Shown: positions 7,926 to 17,618 of the stretch, piece after piece
Numbering within the stretch: the first letter of the stretch is position 1
Layout: each line of letters begins with the position of its first letter
Source: JBOGOC01 sp050747525
GTDB lineage: Bacteria; Acidobacteriota; Polarisedimenticolia; JACPZX01; DASXTC01
Direction: 5' to 3'
NCBI GenBank assembly: GCA_050747525.1
Contig: JBOGOC010000061.1
Span: forward strand, 88,348 to 152,347
DNA: 64,000 nucleotides
Program-made: the position numbers and the translations under genes
Notes under the pieces: generated by a model
What the model was told of the DNA's origin: nothing
Database searches by the model: none
What the model saw: only the letters and a program-made list of their open reading frames with translations

Positions 7926-10900
7926 TCAGCTTTCCAGCGAGGCGAGGATCTGCTCGATGGCCGCCAGATCGGCGGGCTTGGTCAGGTGCAGATCGAAGCC
8001 CGCTTCATGGGACCGGCGGCGATCCTCCTCCTGTCCCCAGCCGGTCACTGACACCAGCACTATCTCCTGCAGCCCGGGGAGCGCTCTCAGCCTCCTCGCC
8101 AGCTCGTAACCGTTCATCCCGGGCATGCCGATGTCCAGCAGCGCCACCTCCGGAGCAAAGCTGCGGACTTCGTTCAGCGCTGCCTCGCCATCGTGAACGG
8201 TGTGAACGTCGTGTCCCATCATGGTCAGCAGGGAGCCGAGGGTCTCCGCGGCGTCCCGGTTGTCGTCGACCACCAGCACGCGCCTCGCGGGCGCGCTCGC
8301 CGGCCGGTCGCTCGCTGCGCCGGTCTCCTTCGAGGACGGGATGCGCTCCATCATGGGAAGACGCACCGTGAACTCGCTCCCCTTGTGGGGGCCGCTGCTG
8401 CTCGCTTCGACGGTGCCACCGTGCATCTCCACCAGGCTCCTGACCAGCATGAGCCCGATGCCCAGTCCTCCCTGCGAACGTCCGATGGACGCATCGGCTT
8501 GGGTGAACAGGTCGAAGATGCGCGGCAGCGTCTCCGGCGGGATGCCGATCCCCGTGTCGCGCACTCGCAGGATCACCTCGCCGGCCAGGCTCTCGCTCGT
8601 GAGCCAGATGCGGCCCCGTTCGGGCGTGTACTTGGCGGCGTTGTTCAGCAGGTTGGCCACGACCTGCGCCATCCGCGTGAGGTCGGCGTTCAGGACCACG
8701 CGTTCGGACGGGAGCGAGACCGTCAGCTCATGGCCTGACGCTTCGATGAGCGGCCGGCTCATCTCGAGGGCGCTCTGGACGATACTGGCCAGCTCCACCG
8801 GCTCCCGGCGCAGATCGATCCGGTTGCGCGTGATGCGCGACACATCCATCAGGTCGTCCACGAGACGGACGAGCAGCTTCAGCTGCCTCTGGATGGTGTC
8901 CAGGGCCCTCCCGGTGACGACGCCGTCGCCGGGGGAGCGCCGCATGATGAGGACGGAGTTGCGAATGGGGGCCAGTGGATTGCGCAGCTCGTGAGCCAGG
9001 GTCGCCAGGAACTCGTTCTTGTGGCGGTCGGCCACCCGCAGGGCATCCATGGCCATCCTGCTCTCGTGAACGTCGGTGCAGGCGCCGACCCATTCCCGCA
9101 CCGATCCGTCGGGGTCCGTCACCGGGGTGGCTCGAGAGACGAAATGACGCCACTGCCGGGATGGGGCATGCCACAGCCGCCCGGAGGACTCGTAGACGGT
9201 CCGCTTCCGGCGCGCCTCCGACCAGAGCTGCCACACGCGCGCGCGGTCGTCCGGATGGATCGCGTCGAGCCAGCCGGTGCCTCGATGATGCGGCCACGAC
9301 TGGCCGGTGTAGGCCTCCCACGCCGGCTGGGGCTCGCTGAGCGCTCCTTGGGCGTCGGCCACCCAGGGCACGTCGGTGAGGACGGAGACCATCGATCGAT
9401 AGCGCTCCTCCGACCGCGCGATCGCCTCCTTGGCCTCCACCTGAGCGGAGAGGACGCGTCGCCGGACGCGAGCCAGCTCGAGCTGCGATTCGAGGCGGGC
9501 GAGAAGCTCGCGGGTGCTGAAGGGCTTGATCAGATAGTCGTCGGCCCCAGCCTCCAGCGCCTCGATGCGCGCCTCCTCGCCGGCGCGCGCCGAGAGCAGG
9601 ATCATGGGGACCGTGTTGCGGTGCGGGTCGACGCGCACCGCGCGGACCAGGCCCAGGCCGTCCAGGTTCGGCATCATCACATCGGTGAGCACGATGTCAG
9701 GGGGCTGAAGCCGGATGCGCTCCAGCGCCGCCACTCCGTCGGGGACGGTCTCCACGTGATAGCGGCCAGCCAGCAGGCGGCGCAGATACTCGCGCATGTC
9801 GGCGTTGTCGTCCGCAACGAGCACCCGCGGCACCGCCTCGCCCGGGATCCGCGGCAGCAACGGGACGGAGAAGTCTTCGAAAAGGGCCGGGGCCTCGGAT
9901 GGGCCCTCCTCCGCGCCTTGGCCGACTCCGGGAAGCCAGCGGAGCGCCTCCTCGACGAACGCGATCGCGCCGGTGGCCGTGGACGTCTGGGTGCGGCGCG
10001 CGCCGATCCGGTCCGGCGGCAGGTGACCCGAGCCGAGCGGGATGGTCACGGTGAAGGTGGTGCCCTGGTCCGGCATGCTCTCGGCCGCAATCGATCCTCC
10101 ATGCAGCCTGACCAGCTCCTGCACCAGGGCCAGGCCAATCCCGCTCCCTTCGTGCGTGCGGCCGCGCGCGTTCTCCACGCGATGGAAGCGCTCGAACACC
10201 TTGGGCAACTCATCGGCGGGAATGCCCGTCCCGGTGTCGCGCACTTCGAGAGCGACGGCGCGATCCAGAGCGCGCAGGGTGACGGCGATCTCTCCCTGGA
10301 ACGTGAATTTGAACGCGTTGGACAGCAGGTTCAGGACGATCTTCTCCCACATCTCCCGGTCCACGTACACGGCCTCGGGGAGCGCCGGGCAGCTCACATT
10401 CAGATCCAGCCCGGCGCGCTCGCAGGCCGAGCGGAAGCTGCTGGCGAGGTCCGCCGTGAAACTCGCGAGGTCGATCGGATCGTACGAAGCCTGAATCCGT
10501 CCCGCCTCGATGCGCGAGAAGTCGAGCAGCGTGTTGACCAGCCGGAGGAGCCGCTGTCCATTGCGATGGACCACCTCGAGCAGCTCGTGGTCCCTTCCGC
10601 CGTCCCGGACGCGCTCGGCCAGGAGGTCCTCGATGGGGCCGAGCATGAGGGTCAGCGGGGTGCGGAACTCGTGGCTGACATTGGAGAAGAATGCGGTCTT
10701 GGCCCGGTCCAGCTCCGCCAGCTCCTCGGCTCGCCTCTTCTCATGCTCGTAGGCGCGCGCGTTGGCGACCGCGGTGCCGATGTGTCCGGCCACAAGGTCG
10801 AGGAAGCCGCGGTACTCGGCACTCACCACGCGCCGCGGACTGAGGCCGGCCACGAGGAAACCGGCGGGCGCCGTCTGGCCGGGGGTGAGGATCGGCAGGA

Positions 10901-11804
10901 TCAGGGCCCCCTGGGGGGACTCCGGCCACGGCCCTCCCGATAGAGGCCCATGTCTCAGGGACGGATTCAAGACCAGCTCGGCGGCTCCGGTCCGCGCGAC
11001 CTGGCTCAGCGGCCACGCCGCCGATGATGGTGATGACGAGCTCAGATCGATCCGCCCGGGGGCTGCGCGGCTCCCGTCCTGCAGGCCGAACGAAGCCACC
11101 AGCCCGGCCTCCCGGCACTCCGCATCGGCGAGGTAGATCAAGGCGAAGGGAATGTCGGCCGGGTTGGCTGCCAGAACGCGGGCGACGGCCCGGCAGGCAT
11201 CCCCCTCCTCCTTGGCCTCGGTCACGGTCCCGCCGAGATCTCGCAGCGTCCGCAGCTGTCGCTCGCCGATCACCCGGCCCGTGGTCTCGTAGCACGCGCA
11301 GAAGATGCCGCCCACCATCCCGGATTCGCGCCTCAGAGGACTGTAGGAGAACGTGAAGTAGGTTTCTTCACGAGGCAGGTTGCGGTGCATCACGAGCAGC
11401 AGGTCTTCGGACCACGTGGCCTCGCCGGTCTCGAAGACCCCTTCCAGCATGGGCCCGATGGTGGGCCAGATCTCCTGCCAGCATTCGCGGCCCGAGCGCC
11501 CCAGAAATCCCGGATGCTTGGTGATCCCCATGCAGGGGATGTAGGCGTCGTTGTAGAACATCGTGTAGGCGGGGCGGCCCCACCACAGGACGATGGGATA
11601 GCGCGAGCCGAGACAGATGCTCACGGCGGTCCTGAGGCTCTGGGGCCAGAGCTCCACCGGGCCGACCGGCGTCTTCGACCAGGCGAGCGCTCGGGTGCGC
11701 TCGCCCATCTCGCCGCCTCCGGCCAGAAAGGCTAGCGGATCGCTCTGCGTCCCGTGGGAAGGTGCCTCGGCCTCACACTGTGGCGGCCGTTCCGGCCCTG
11801 GCAT
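7926..11804 (-). CDS. Double hybrid sensor histidine kinase with two receiver domains
   Basis: 1292 residues, soluble, no signal peptide or membrane helix. In order: PAS-like region (about 45-180), GAF-like region (about 190-350), HisKA with H378 in SHEFRTP, HATPase (N-box NLLSNAFKF, DTGTGIP, GSGIGLAL), receiver with D708 in LTDVMMPNLDG, PAS (about 803-915), second HisKA with H938 in AHELRNP, second HATPase (NLLNNAAKY, DTGIGIP, GGLGIGLML), and a second receiver with D1224 in LDIGMPGMNG. Two complete kinase cores in one chain are uncommon and suggest an internal phosphorelay or dual input. No output domain or partner regulator is adjacent. A TATAAT at 11987-11992 lies 180 nt upstream. Confidence 0.92.
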   Translation of the reverse strand: MPGPERPPQCEAEAPSHGTQSDPLAFLAGGGEMGERTRALAWSKTPVGPVELWPQSLRTAVSICLGSRYPIVLWWGRPAYTMFYNDAYIPCMGITKHPGFLGRSGRECWQEIWPTIGPMLEGVFETGEATWSEDLLLVMHRNLPREETYFTFSYSPLRRESGMVGGIFCACYETTGRVIGERQLRTLRDLGGTVTEAKEEGDACRAVARVLAANPADIPFALIYLADAECREAGLVASFGLQDGSRAAPGRIDLSSSSPSSAAWPLSQVARTGAAELVLNPSLRHGPLSGGPWPESPQGALILPILTPGQTAPAGFLVAGLSPRRVVSAEYRGFLDLVAGHIGTAVANARAYEHEKRRAEELAELDRAKTAFFSNVSHEFRTPLTLMLGPIEDLLAERVRDGGRDHELLEVVHRNGQRLLRLVNTLLDFSRIEAGRIQASYDPIDLASFTADLASSFRSACERAGLDLNVSCPALPEAVYVDREMWEKIVLNLLSNAFKFTFQGEIAVTLRALDRAVALEVRDTGTGIPADELPKVFERFHRVENARGRTHEGSGIGLALVQELVRLHGGSIAAESMPDQGTTFTVTIPLGSGHLPPDRIGARRTQTSTATGAIAFVEEALRWLPGVGQGAEEGPSEAPALFEDFSVPLLPRIPGEAVPRVLVADDNADMREYLRRLLAGRYHVETVPDGVAALERIRLQPPDIVLTDVMMPNLDGLGLVRAVRVDPHRNTVPMILLSARAGEEARIEALEAGADDYLIKPFSTRELLARLESQLELARVRRRVLSAQVEAKEAIARSEERYRSMVSVLTDVPWVADAQGALSEPQPAWEAYTGQSWPHHRGTGWLDAIHPDDRARVWQLWSEARRKRTVYESSGRLWHAPSRQWRHFVSRATPVTDPDGSVREWVGACTDVHESRMAMDALRVADRHKNEFLATLAHELRNPLAPIRNSVLIMRRSPGDGVVTGRALDTIQRQLKLLVRLVDDLMDVSRITRNRIDLRREPVELASIVQSALEMSRPLIEASGHELTVSLPSERVVLNADLTRMAQVVANLLNNAAKYTPERGRIWLTSESLAGEVILRVRDTGIGIPPETLPRIFDLFTQADASIGRSQGGLGIGLMLVRSLVEMHGGTVEASSSGPHKGSEFTVRLPMMERIPSSKETGAASDRPASAPARRVLVVDDNRDAAETLGSLLTMMGHDVHTVHDGEAALNEVRSFAPEVALLDIGMPGMNGYELARRLRALPGLQEIVLVSVTGWGQEEDRRRSHEAGFDLHLTKPADLAAIEQILASLES

Positions 11805-12049
11805 CGCTGGTTGTCCTTCTGGCTGGTCGGACTTGGGTGAAAAGGACCCCTCGCCCAGCGGTCCGGCGCGATTTCAGGGCTGTCCTGAGCGCTATTCTGG
11901 AGGGGCGCTCGGCATCGCCACGAGAAGATGCATGCATGATGGCGGGCGTTCCGACGATCCCCGGACCGTGTTTTCCGTAGGCCAGCATTATATCAGGCTC
12001 GATCGACGGGACGGATCACGCAGGGAAGACGTGGGGAGTCGCGCTCGAC

Positions 12050-13171
12050 TCATGTCCCCTGTCCGGACGCCAGTCCGGCCAGCCGCAGGCGCTGCGCCAC
12101 GGCGTGGCGTGTCAGAAGGCCGGCCAGCCCGCCCCCCGCGCGCCCCAGGACCGGGAGCCGGGACAGGCCCTGCATGGTCATCTTCCCGACGGCCGACAGG
12201 AGGCTCTCGTCGGGCGTGGCCATCTGATCGGGGGTGAGCGGGGTCATCAGATCGCGCACGGGCGTGGTGCCGCGGCGCGACGTGGGGCACGACTCGATCT
12301 GGTCCAGCGAGATGACTCCCACCACCCGGTCGTCCTGCACGACGGGATAACCCGAGAAGCCGTCACGGCGGAAAGACATCAGCGCCTCGGCGGCCGTCAC
12401 TCCGGCCGGCATGGTGACCGCCCCCGGGGTCATCACCGTCTCCACGCGGAACCCGGCCAGGCGGCTGGAGATGACGGCGTCGCGCCTCTCCGAAGCGGCC
12501 GCGCGGTCGAGATAGAGGCCGATGAAAGCGATCCACACGCCCTGGATCAGGTACCCGCGTGCGGTGAGCCAGAGCCCCAGCAGGATCAGGCACCAGGCCA
12601 TGCCGCGCCCCAGCTGCGCCGCCGTCATCGTGGCGCGCAGGCGGTCGCCGTGCCTGCGCCAGAGAAGAGCGCGCACCAGACGGCCGCCATCCAGGGGGAA
12701 CCCCGGCAGCAGGTTGAACACTCCGAGCGAGATGTTCATCAGCGCCAGGTGGACCATCATGCCGTTCCACGGATTGACCTCGGGCCGGCCGGCGAGCCAC
12801 GAGGCGCCGGCGAACAGGATCCCCAGCACGAAGCTGGCCAGGGGCCCGGCCGCCGCGATGCGCAGCTCGGATCGTGGCGACAGGCTGTCCCCCCGCATCT
12901 GCGACACCCCGCCGAAGATGAACAGGGTGATCCCCTGCACCTCCATGCCGTCCGCCACCGCCACCACGGAATGGGACAGCTCGTGGATCAGCACCGATCC
13001 GAAGAAGAGAAGCGTGGTCACGATCCCCAGCGTGAGGCAGACGCCGGGCGCGAGGCCCGGGTACAGCAGGGGGAAGAAGCCGCAGGAAAAGCTCCAGACG
13101 AGCAGAAAGAAGATGATGAACCAGGACCCGTGTACGTAGACGTCGATGCCCGCCAGGCGGAAGAGCTTCAT
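12050..13171 (-). CDS. M50 family zinc metalloprotease (site-2 protease) with CBS domains
   Basis: 373 residues from ATG at 13169-13171, preceded by GAGGTGG; the longer upstream reading lacks similarity. HELSH is the zinc-binding HExxH and NLLPGFPLDGGRL the second metal motif of S2P/SpoIVFB-type intramembrane proteases. Four to six hydrophobic helices cover residues 1-220. Two CBS domains follow (about 235-370), containing ESCPTSRRGTTPVRDLM and TPDESLLSAVGK. CBS domains in this family bind adenine nucleotides and gate cleavage of membrane-bound substrates such as sigma-factor precursors. The substrate is unknown. Its 3' part has been copied into the remnant at 7722-7898. Confidence 0.9.
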   Translation of the reverse strand: MKLFRLAGIDVYVHGSWFIIFFLLVWSFSCGFFPLLYPGLAPGVCLTLGIVTTLLFFGSVLIHELSHSVVAVADGMEVQGITLFIFGGVSQMRGDSLSPRSELRIAAAGPLASFVLGILFAGASWLAGRPEVNPWNGMMVHLALMNISLGVFNLLPGFPLDGGRLVRALLWRRHGDRLRATMTAAQLGRGMAWCLILLGLWLTARGYLIQGVWIAFIGLYLDRAAASERRDAVISSRLAGFRVETVMTPGAVTMPAGVTAAEALMSFRRDGFSGYPVVQDDRVVGVISLDQIESCPTSRRGTTPVRDLMTPLTPDQMATPDESLLSAVGKMTMQGLSRLPVLGRAGGGLAGLLTRHAVAQRLRLAGLASGQGT

Positions 13172-13242
13172 GGCCACCTCGATCAGCAGACTAGGGGTGG
13201 CCGCCGGACTCCGCGAGCGGGGCTGGCCCGACGTCTGTGACC

Positions 13243-13554
13243 TTATCCGGGCCAGTCCACCGGAGCCAGCAGGGCGCGCGTCAGGTAGTCCATCAGCGTC
13301 TCGGTGAACAGGATGTGCAGCCAGAAGAACCCGGAGGCGGCCACCACCCACACCAGGCGCGAGCCGTACTTGACGTGCATGAAGAACAGCACGACCAGCG
13401 TGGCCTTCAGGCAGGCGATGGTGAGGGCGACGAACGGATTGAGAGGCCCCAGGTCCACGTAGGCGATGGCCGTGGTCATCAAGGTGAGCGCCAGGAGCGA
13501 GCCGAAGATGAGCAGGTAGAAGCGTGGAGAGATCACGTGGCCCGGCCCGCTCAT
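13243..13554 (-). CDS. coxD: Cytochrome c oxidase subunit IV-like (CoxD)
   Basis: 103 residues from ATG 13552-13554, overlapping the coxC stop by 4 nt (ATGA). Three helices: FYLLIFGSLLALTLMTTAIA, FVALTIACLKATLVVLFFMH and LVWVVAASGFFWLHILFTE. The K-A-T-L-V-V-L-F-F-M-H-V-K segment is the signature of the small prokaryotic subunit IV that stabilises the haem-copper oxidase. Last gene of the respiratory operon. Confidence 0.88.
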   Translation of the reverse strand: MSGPGHVISPRFYLLIFGSLLALTLMTTAIAYVDLGPLNPFVALTIACLKATLVVLFFMHVKYGSRLVWVVAASGFFWLHILFTETLMDYLTRALLAPVDWPG

Positions 13555-14198
13555 GCGTGCAGCCCGATGAGGTAGAGCATGGGGAACAGGAAGATCCACA
13601 CGATGTCCACGAAGTGCCAGTACAGGCCGGTCACCTCCACCGGGGAGTAGTAGACGGGAGAGAAGCGCCCCAGCCTGGCCCTCACCGCCAGGATCGCCAG
13701 CAGCGCGATGCCGATGATCATGTGCAGCGCGTGCATGCCGGTCATGACGAAGTAGAGCGAGAAGAAGATCTGCGAGGGGCCCGGCTCGCTTCCATGGAAG
13801 CTGAAGGAGGGCCCCGGCACCAGGTGCTGGTGGAACTTGTGCGAGTACTCCACCACCTTGATGCCCAGAAAGACCGACCCCAGCAGGATGGTGAGCACCA
13901 GGTAGAGCACCTGATCGCGCCGGCGCCCCGTCTGCGCCGCCCAGACCGCCATGGCCATGGTGAGGCTGCTGCCGATCAGCACCGCGGTGTTGATGGTCCC
14001 CAGCGTCACGTCCAGGTGGCGGCTGGCCTCGGCGAAGGCCACGGGATACGTCGAGCGGTAGACCGCGTAACCGGTGAACAGGCCTCCGAAGAAGAGCACC
14101 TCGGTGGCCAGGAACGCCCACATCCCCAGCGTGGCCGCGTGCGTCTGCTGGGCCGGGTCGTCGAAGTGGTGCTTGAGGGGGTACGCCTCGCCTGCCAT
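13551..14198 (-). CDS. coxC: Cytochrome c oxidase subunit III
   Basis: 215 residues from ATG 14196-14198, which shares one base with the coxA stop (TGATG); longer readings are frame shadows. Seven-helix-type subunit III: LGMWAFLATEVLFFGGLFTGY, NTAVLIGSSLTMAMAV, the conserved HKFHQHLVPG loop, GMHALHMIIGI and YWHFVDIVWIFLFPMLYL. It supports proton uptake and turnover stability of the aa3-type oxidase in the inner membrane. Confidence 0.93.
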   Translation of the reverse strand: MAGEAYPLKHHFDDPAQQTHAATLGMWAFLATEVLFFGGLFTGYAVYRSTYPVAFAEASRHLDVTLGTINTAVLIGSSLTMAMAVWAAQTGRRRDQVLYLVLTILLGSVFLGIKVVEYSHKFHQHLVPGPSFSFHGSEPGPSQIFFSLYFVMTGMHALHMIIGIALLAILAVRARLGRFSPVYYSPVEVTGLYWHFVDIVWIFLFPMLYLIGLHA

Positions 14199-15829
14199 CA
14201 GCGGCTCCCTGGCATGGACTTCACGGGGACCGAGTAGGAGTAGGCCTCCACCTCGACCACGGGGGTGACGTCGAAGTTGTGCTGGGGCGGCGGGGACGGC
14301 GTCTGCCACTCCAGTCCGGTGGCGTGCCATGGGTTCTGGGGTGCGACCTTACCGTACTTGAGCGACCAGATGAAGTAGGCCATGGGGATCAGGTACCCCA
14401 CCCCCAGGATCGACGCGCCCGCGGAGGACATGACATTGAGGACCTGGAACTCCTCGGGGTAGGCGTGGTAGCGGCGCGGCATCCCCAGGTAGCCCACCAG
14501 GAACTGCGGAAAGAAGGTGAGGTTGAACCCGATGTAGATGATGAGCGCGCTGAGCCGCCCCCACCACTCCGGGTACATGCACCCGGTCATCTTGGGCCAC
14601 CAGAAGTGCAGCCCTCCCAGGTAGGCCATGAGGGTCCCGCCCACCATGATGTAGTGGAAGTGCGCCACGATGAAATAGGTGTCGTGCACGTGCACGTCCA
14701 CGGCGATCGTCGCCAGGAAGAGCCCCGTGAGCCCGCCCACGGTGAACAGCCCGATGAAGCCGAAGGCGTAGAGCATGGGGGTGTCGTACGAGATGCTCCC
14801 CTTGTACAGGGTGGCCGTCCAGTTGAACACCTTGATGGCCGACGGGATGGCCACCAGGAAGCTGAGCACCGAGAAGACCATGCCGGCGTACACCGACTGG
14901 CCGCTCACGAACATGTGGTGGCCCCAGACCAGGAACCCTAGCAGCGCGATGCCCAGGCTGGCGAAGGCCACGAAACGGTACCCGAACACGCGCTTCTGCG
15001 CGAAGCAGCTGATCAGCTCGCTCTCCACTCCCATGGCGGGGAGGACCATGATGTACACCGCCGGGTGGGAGTAGAACCAGAAGAGGTGCTGGAACAGCAC
15101 CGGATCGCCTCCCAGGTTCGGATCGAAGATGCCGATGCGGAAGAGCCGCTCGATCCCCACCAGCAGGATGGTGATGGCGATCACCGGGGTCCCCAGCAGG
15201 ATGATCACGCTGGTGGCGTACTGCGCCCAGACGAACAGGGGGAGCCGGAACCAGGTCAGCCCCGGCGCGCGCATGGTGTGGATGGTGACCACGAAGTTCA
15301 GCCCGGTGAGGATGGACGAGAAGCCCGTGATGAACACCCCTACCGCGGTGAGCATGACGTTGGAGTTCGCGTAGGTGCTGCTGTAGGGGGTGTAGAAGGT
15401 CCACCCCGTGTCCACCCCTCCGGCCGTCACCGCGGCAAGCGTGAACGCCCCGCCGATCACGTACAGGTACCAGCTGAGCAGGTTGAGGCGCGGGAAGGCC
15501 AGGTCGCGGGCCCCGATCATCATGGGCACGAGGAAGTTCCCCAGCACGGCGGGGATGCTGGGTATCAGGAAGAAGAACACCATGATCACGCCGTGCATGG
15601 TGAAGAGCTTGTTGTAGGTCTCGGACTGCACCATGTCCCCGGCCGGCGTGACCAGCTCGAGGCGGATGAGCACCGCGAAGGCTCCTCCCAGGAAGAAGAA
15701 GAGGGTCACCGACATCAGGTACAGCAGCGCGATGCGCTTGTGATCGATGGTCAGCAGCCACGACTTGATGCCGTAGTCGACGTTGAGGTAGTGGCGGTCG
15801 GGGGTCACGGGGGCGGCTTCGGCGCTCAT
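14198..15829 (-). CDS. coxA: Cytochrome c oxidase subunit I
   Basis: 543 residues, the usual length. It contains the haem-copper signatures: the low-spin haem histidine in TMHGVIMVFFF, the CuB region with WFYSHPAVYIMVLP (Tyr cross-linking type), and HHMFVSG and the later VAHFHYIMVGG haem ligands. About twelve membrane helices. It reduces O2 to water and pumps protons, accepting electrons from the CuA/haem c of CoxB. ATGA overlap with coxB upstream and TGATG with coxC downstream show strict translational coupling. Confidence 0.95.
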   Translation of the reverse strand: MSAEAAPVTPDRHYLNVDYGIKSWLLTIDHKRIALLYLMSVTLFFFLGGAFAVLIRLELVTPAGDMVQSETYNKLFTMHGVIMVFFFLIPSIPAVLGNFLVPMMIGARDLAFPRLNLLSWYLYVIGGAFTLAAVTAGGVDTGWTFYTPYSSTYANSNVMLTAVGVFITGFSSILTGLNFVVTIHTMRAPGLTWFRLPLFVWAQYATSVIILLGTPVIAITILLVGIERLFRIGIFDPNLGGDPVLFQHLFWFYSHPAVYIMVLPAMGVESELISCFAQKRVFGYRFVAFASLGIALLGFLVWGHHMFVSGQSVYAGMVFSVLSFLVAIPSAIKVFNWTATLYKGSISYDTPMLYAFGFIGLFTVGGLTGLFLATIAVDVHVHDTYFIVAHFHYIMVGGTLMAYLGGLHFWWPKMTGCMYPEWWGRLSALIIYIGFNLTFFPQFLVGYLGMPRRYHAYPEEFQVLNVMSSAGASILGVGYLIPMAYFIWSLKYGKVAPQNPWHATGLEWQTPSPPPQHNFDVTPVVEVEAYSYSVPVKSMPGSR

Positions 15830-16779
15830 CGCTCGCCTCCCTGTGCGCGCGCCGGCCCGATCGACCGGATGTAGGCGATGAGCTGCATCACGTCCTCCTC
15901 GTTGATCTGCCCCCGGTAGGTCGGCATGACCGGGTCGTACCCCTCCACCACCTTGGCCAGCGGATCGAGGATCGACTCCCGCAGGTAGCCGTCATCCGCC
16001 ACCGCCACCCGGCCCGAGTGCAGGTGGACCTGCGTGCCGTAGAGCCCCGCCAGCGAGGGCCCTCTCGATCCCGACGTCGCGCTGTGGCAGGCCGCGCATC
16101 CCAGGCGCTCGAACAGCTTCCCGCCCGTCGTCTCGAGGGTCTCTCCGGCCGTCTCCCCGCTCAGCCACTGCTGGTACGGCACCGGCTCCATCGCGTGCAC
16201 CCACCCGATCATCCCGGAATGCTTGGTCCCGCAGTACTCGGCGCAGAACAGATGATACGAGCCGGGCCGCTCGGCCTGGAACCAGAGCGAGGCATACCGT
16301 CCCGGCAGCACGTCCTGCTTCACCCGGAACGCCGGGACGTAGAAGCTGTGGATGACGTCCTCGGACGCCATGGTCAGGCGCACCGGGCGCCCCACCGGGA
16401 TGTGCAACTCGTTGATCTCGCGGCGGCCGTCCATGTGCTGCACCTTCCACATCCACTGCTTGCCCACCACGAACACCTCCGTGGCATCGGGAGGGGGGAC
16501 CACCATGTCGAAGTAGAGCCGGGTCCCCCAGACGAACATGGACATGGAGATGACCAGGGGGATGACGCTCCAGACGATCTCCAGCGTGTAGTTGGCGTGC
16601 AGGGCGGGGGTGGGAGGGTCGCCGGGCCGGCGCTTGTACCGGATGGCGAAGACGATCACCAGCAGGAAGATCAGGACGGTGAAGAAGAGGGTGACCCCGA
16701 TCAGGTAGAAGTAGAGAGCGTCGACTCTCGCCGCCACCGAGGAGGCCTGCTCGGGAAAGAGGGGGAACTGCTGCTTCAT
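15826..16779 (-). CDS. coxB: Cytochrome c oxidase subunit II with C-terminal cytochrome c domain (caa3 type)
   Basis: 317 residues. Two N-terminal helices (about 22-48 and 66-90) anchor a periplasmic cupredoxin. The CuA ligands are H144, C179, E181, C183, H187 and M190 (CAEYCGTKHSGM). A fused cytochrome c domain has haem motif CAACH at 228-232 and a candidate axial Met in PVMPTYRG, which defines a caa3-type oxidase. The fusion lets the oxidase accept electrons directly from alternative complex III. The start overlaps the sco stop and the end overlaps coxA, both ATGA. Confidence 0.94.
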   Translation of the reverse strand: MKQQFPLFPEQASSVAARVDALYFYLIGVTLFFTVLIFLLVIVFAIRYKRRPGDPPTPALHANYTLEIVWSVIPLVISMSMFVWGTRLYFDMVVPPPDATEVFVVGKQWMWKVQHMDGRREINELHIPVGRPVRLTMASEDVIHSFYVPAFRVKQDVLPGRYASLWFQAERPGSYHLFCAEYCGTKHSGMIGWVHAMEPVPYQQWLSGETAGETLETTGGKLFERLGCAACHSATSGSRGPSLAGLYGTQVHLHSGRVAVADDGYLRESILDPLAKVVEGYDPVMPTYRGQINEEDVMQLIAYIRSIGPARAQGGER

Positions 16780-17618
16780 GCGGTGGCCCCCCGGGCGCGC
16801 GCCGCACGGCGGCGATCGCGCCGCACCGCCGTCACCACGAAGGCGGCGATGGCCGCCACCGTGGCCACGCCCAGCGCGCGGATCAGCGTCATGATGGCCA
16901 GGCCGTACCTGCCGGTGACCGGGTCGTAGTGGAAGCAGTACAGCAGCAGCGTGTCCACCCGGCTGCCGATGCGCCCCTGGCCGGCGTCCACGATCCCCAG
17001 GCGCAGATCGCGCGGGGCGTACTCCACGCCATGGAAGTAGCGGTGCAGGCGCCCGTCGGGAGTGAGCAGCATGATGGCGCTGGCGTGGGCGAACTGGCCG
17101 GTCGACTCGTCGTACCGGTAGCGGAAGCCCGCCGCCTCGGTGAGGCGCTCGATCGACGCGGCGCTCCCCGTGAGGAAGTGCCAGCCCTCGCGGGCTCCCT
17201 CTTTCCGGTAGCTGTCGACGTACTGCTGCTTCTTGACCCGGGCCAGCTCGGGGGTCTCGCGCGGGTCGATGCTGACGGTGACGATCTCGAAGTCCTTCCC
17301 CGGCTCGAGGTCCACCGCGCGCAGCACGCGCACCACCCCGTTGAGCACCAGGGTGCACAGCATGGGGCATTCGTAGTAGACGAAGCTCAGCAGCACGGGG
17401 CGCTGGCCGAAGTAGTCACCCAGACGCACCTGGCGCCCCTGATCGTCCACGAAGATCGTGTCGGCCGGCACCGCCTCTCCCAGCTTCTGCACGATGGTCA
17501 CGTCGCGCACCGCCTCGGGGAGTCCCTGCCCCGCCGGGCGGCTGTCGACCGCAGCGGCGGCCGGGCCCGCCGCCAGCAGCAGCGCCAGCAGGCACCTGGC
17601 CGCGCGCCGTGGGGTCAT
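16776..17618 (-). CDS. SCO1/SenC copper chaperone
   Basis: 280 residues: N-terminal signal peptide (to about residue 23), thioredoxin-like domain with the copper-binding C84-x3-C88 (CPMLC) and H178 (FAHASA), and a C-terminal membrane helix (RALGVATVAAIAAFVVTAV). It delivers copper to the CuA site of CoxB, encoded immediately downstream. ATGA overlaps on both sides place it within the act-cox operon. The Sco proteins of alternative complex III operons often carry this C-terminal anchor; that is from general knowledge and was not checked here. Confidence 0.9.
   Translation of the reverse strand: MTPRRAARCLLALLLAAGPAAAAVDSRPAGQGLPEAVRDVTIVQKLGEAVPADTIFVDDQGRQVRLGDYFGQRPVLLSFVYYECPMLCTLVLNGVVRVLRAVDLEPGKDFEIVTVSIDPRETPELARVKKQQYVDSYRKEGAREGWHFLTGSAASIERLTEAAGFRYRYDESTGQFAHASAIMLLTPDGRLHRYFHGVEYAPRDLRLGIVDAGQGRIGSRVDTLLLYCFHYDPVTGRYGLAIMTLIRALGVATVAAIAAFVVTAVRRDRRRAARARGATA

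Noticed and set aside
8991..10943. 650-codon open frame on the plus strand
   Set aside because: Shadow of the histidine kinase gene, which has clear domains on the other strand.
11773..11988. 71-codon minus-strand frame starting inside TATAATG upstream of the histidine kinase
   Set aside because: Overlaps the kinase start, has no ribosome binding site and no protein-like pattern; the TATAAT is more likely a promoter element.
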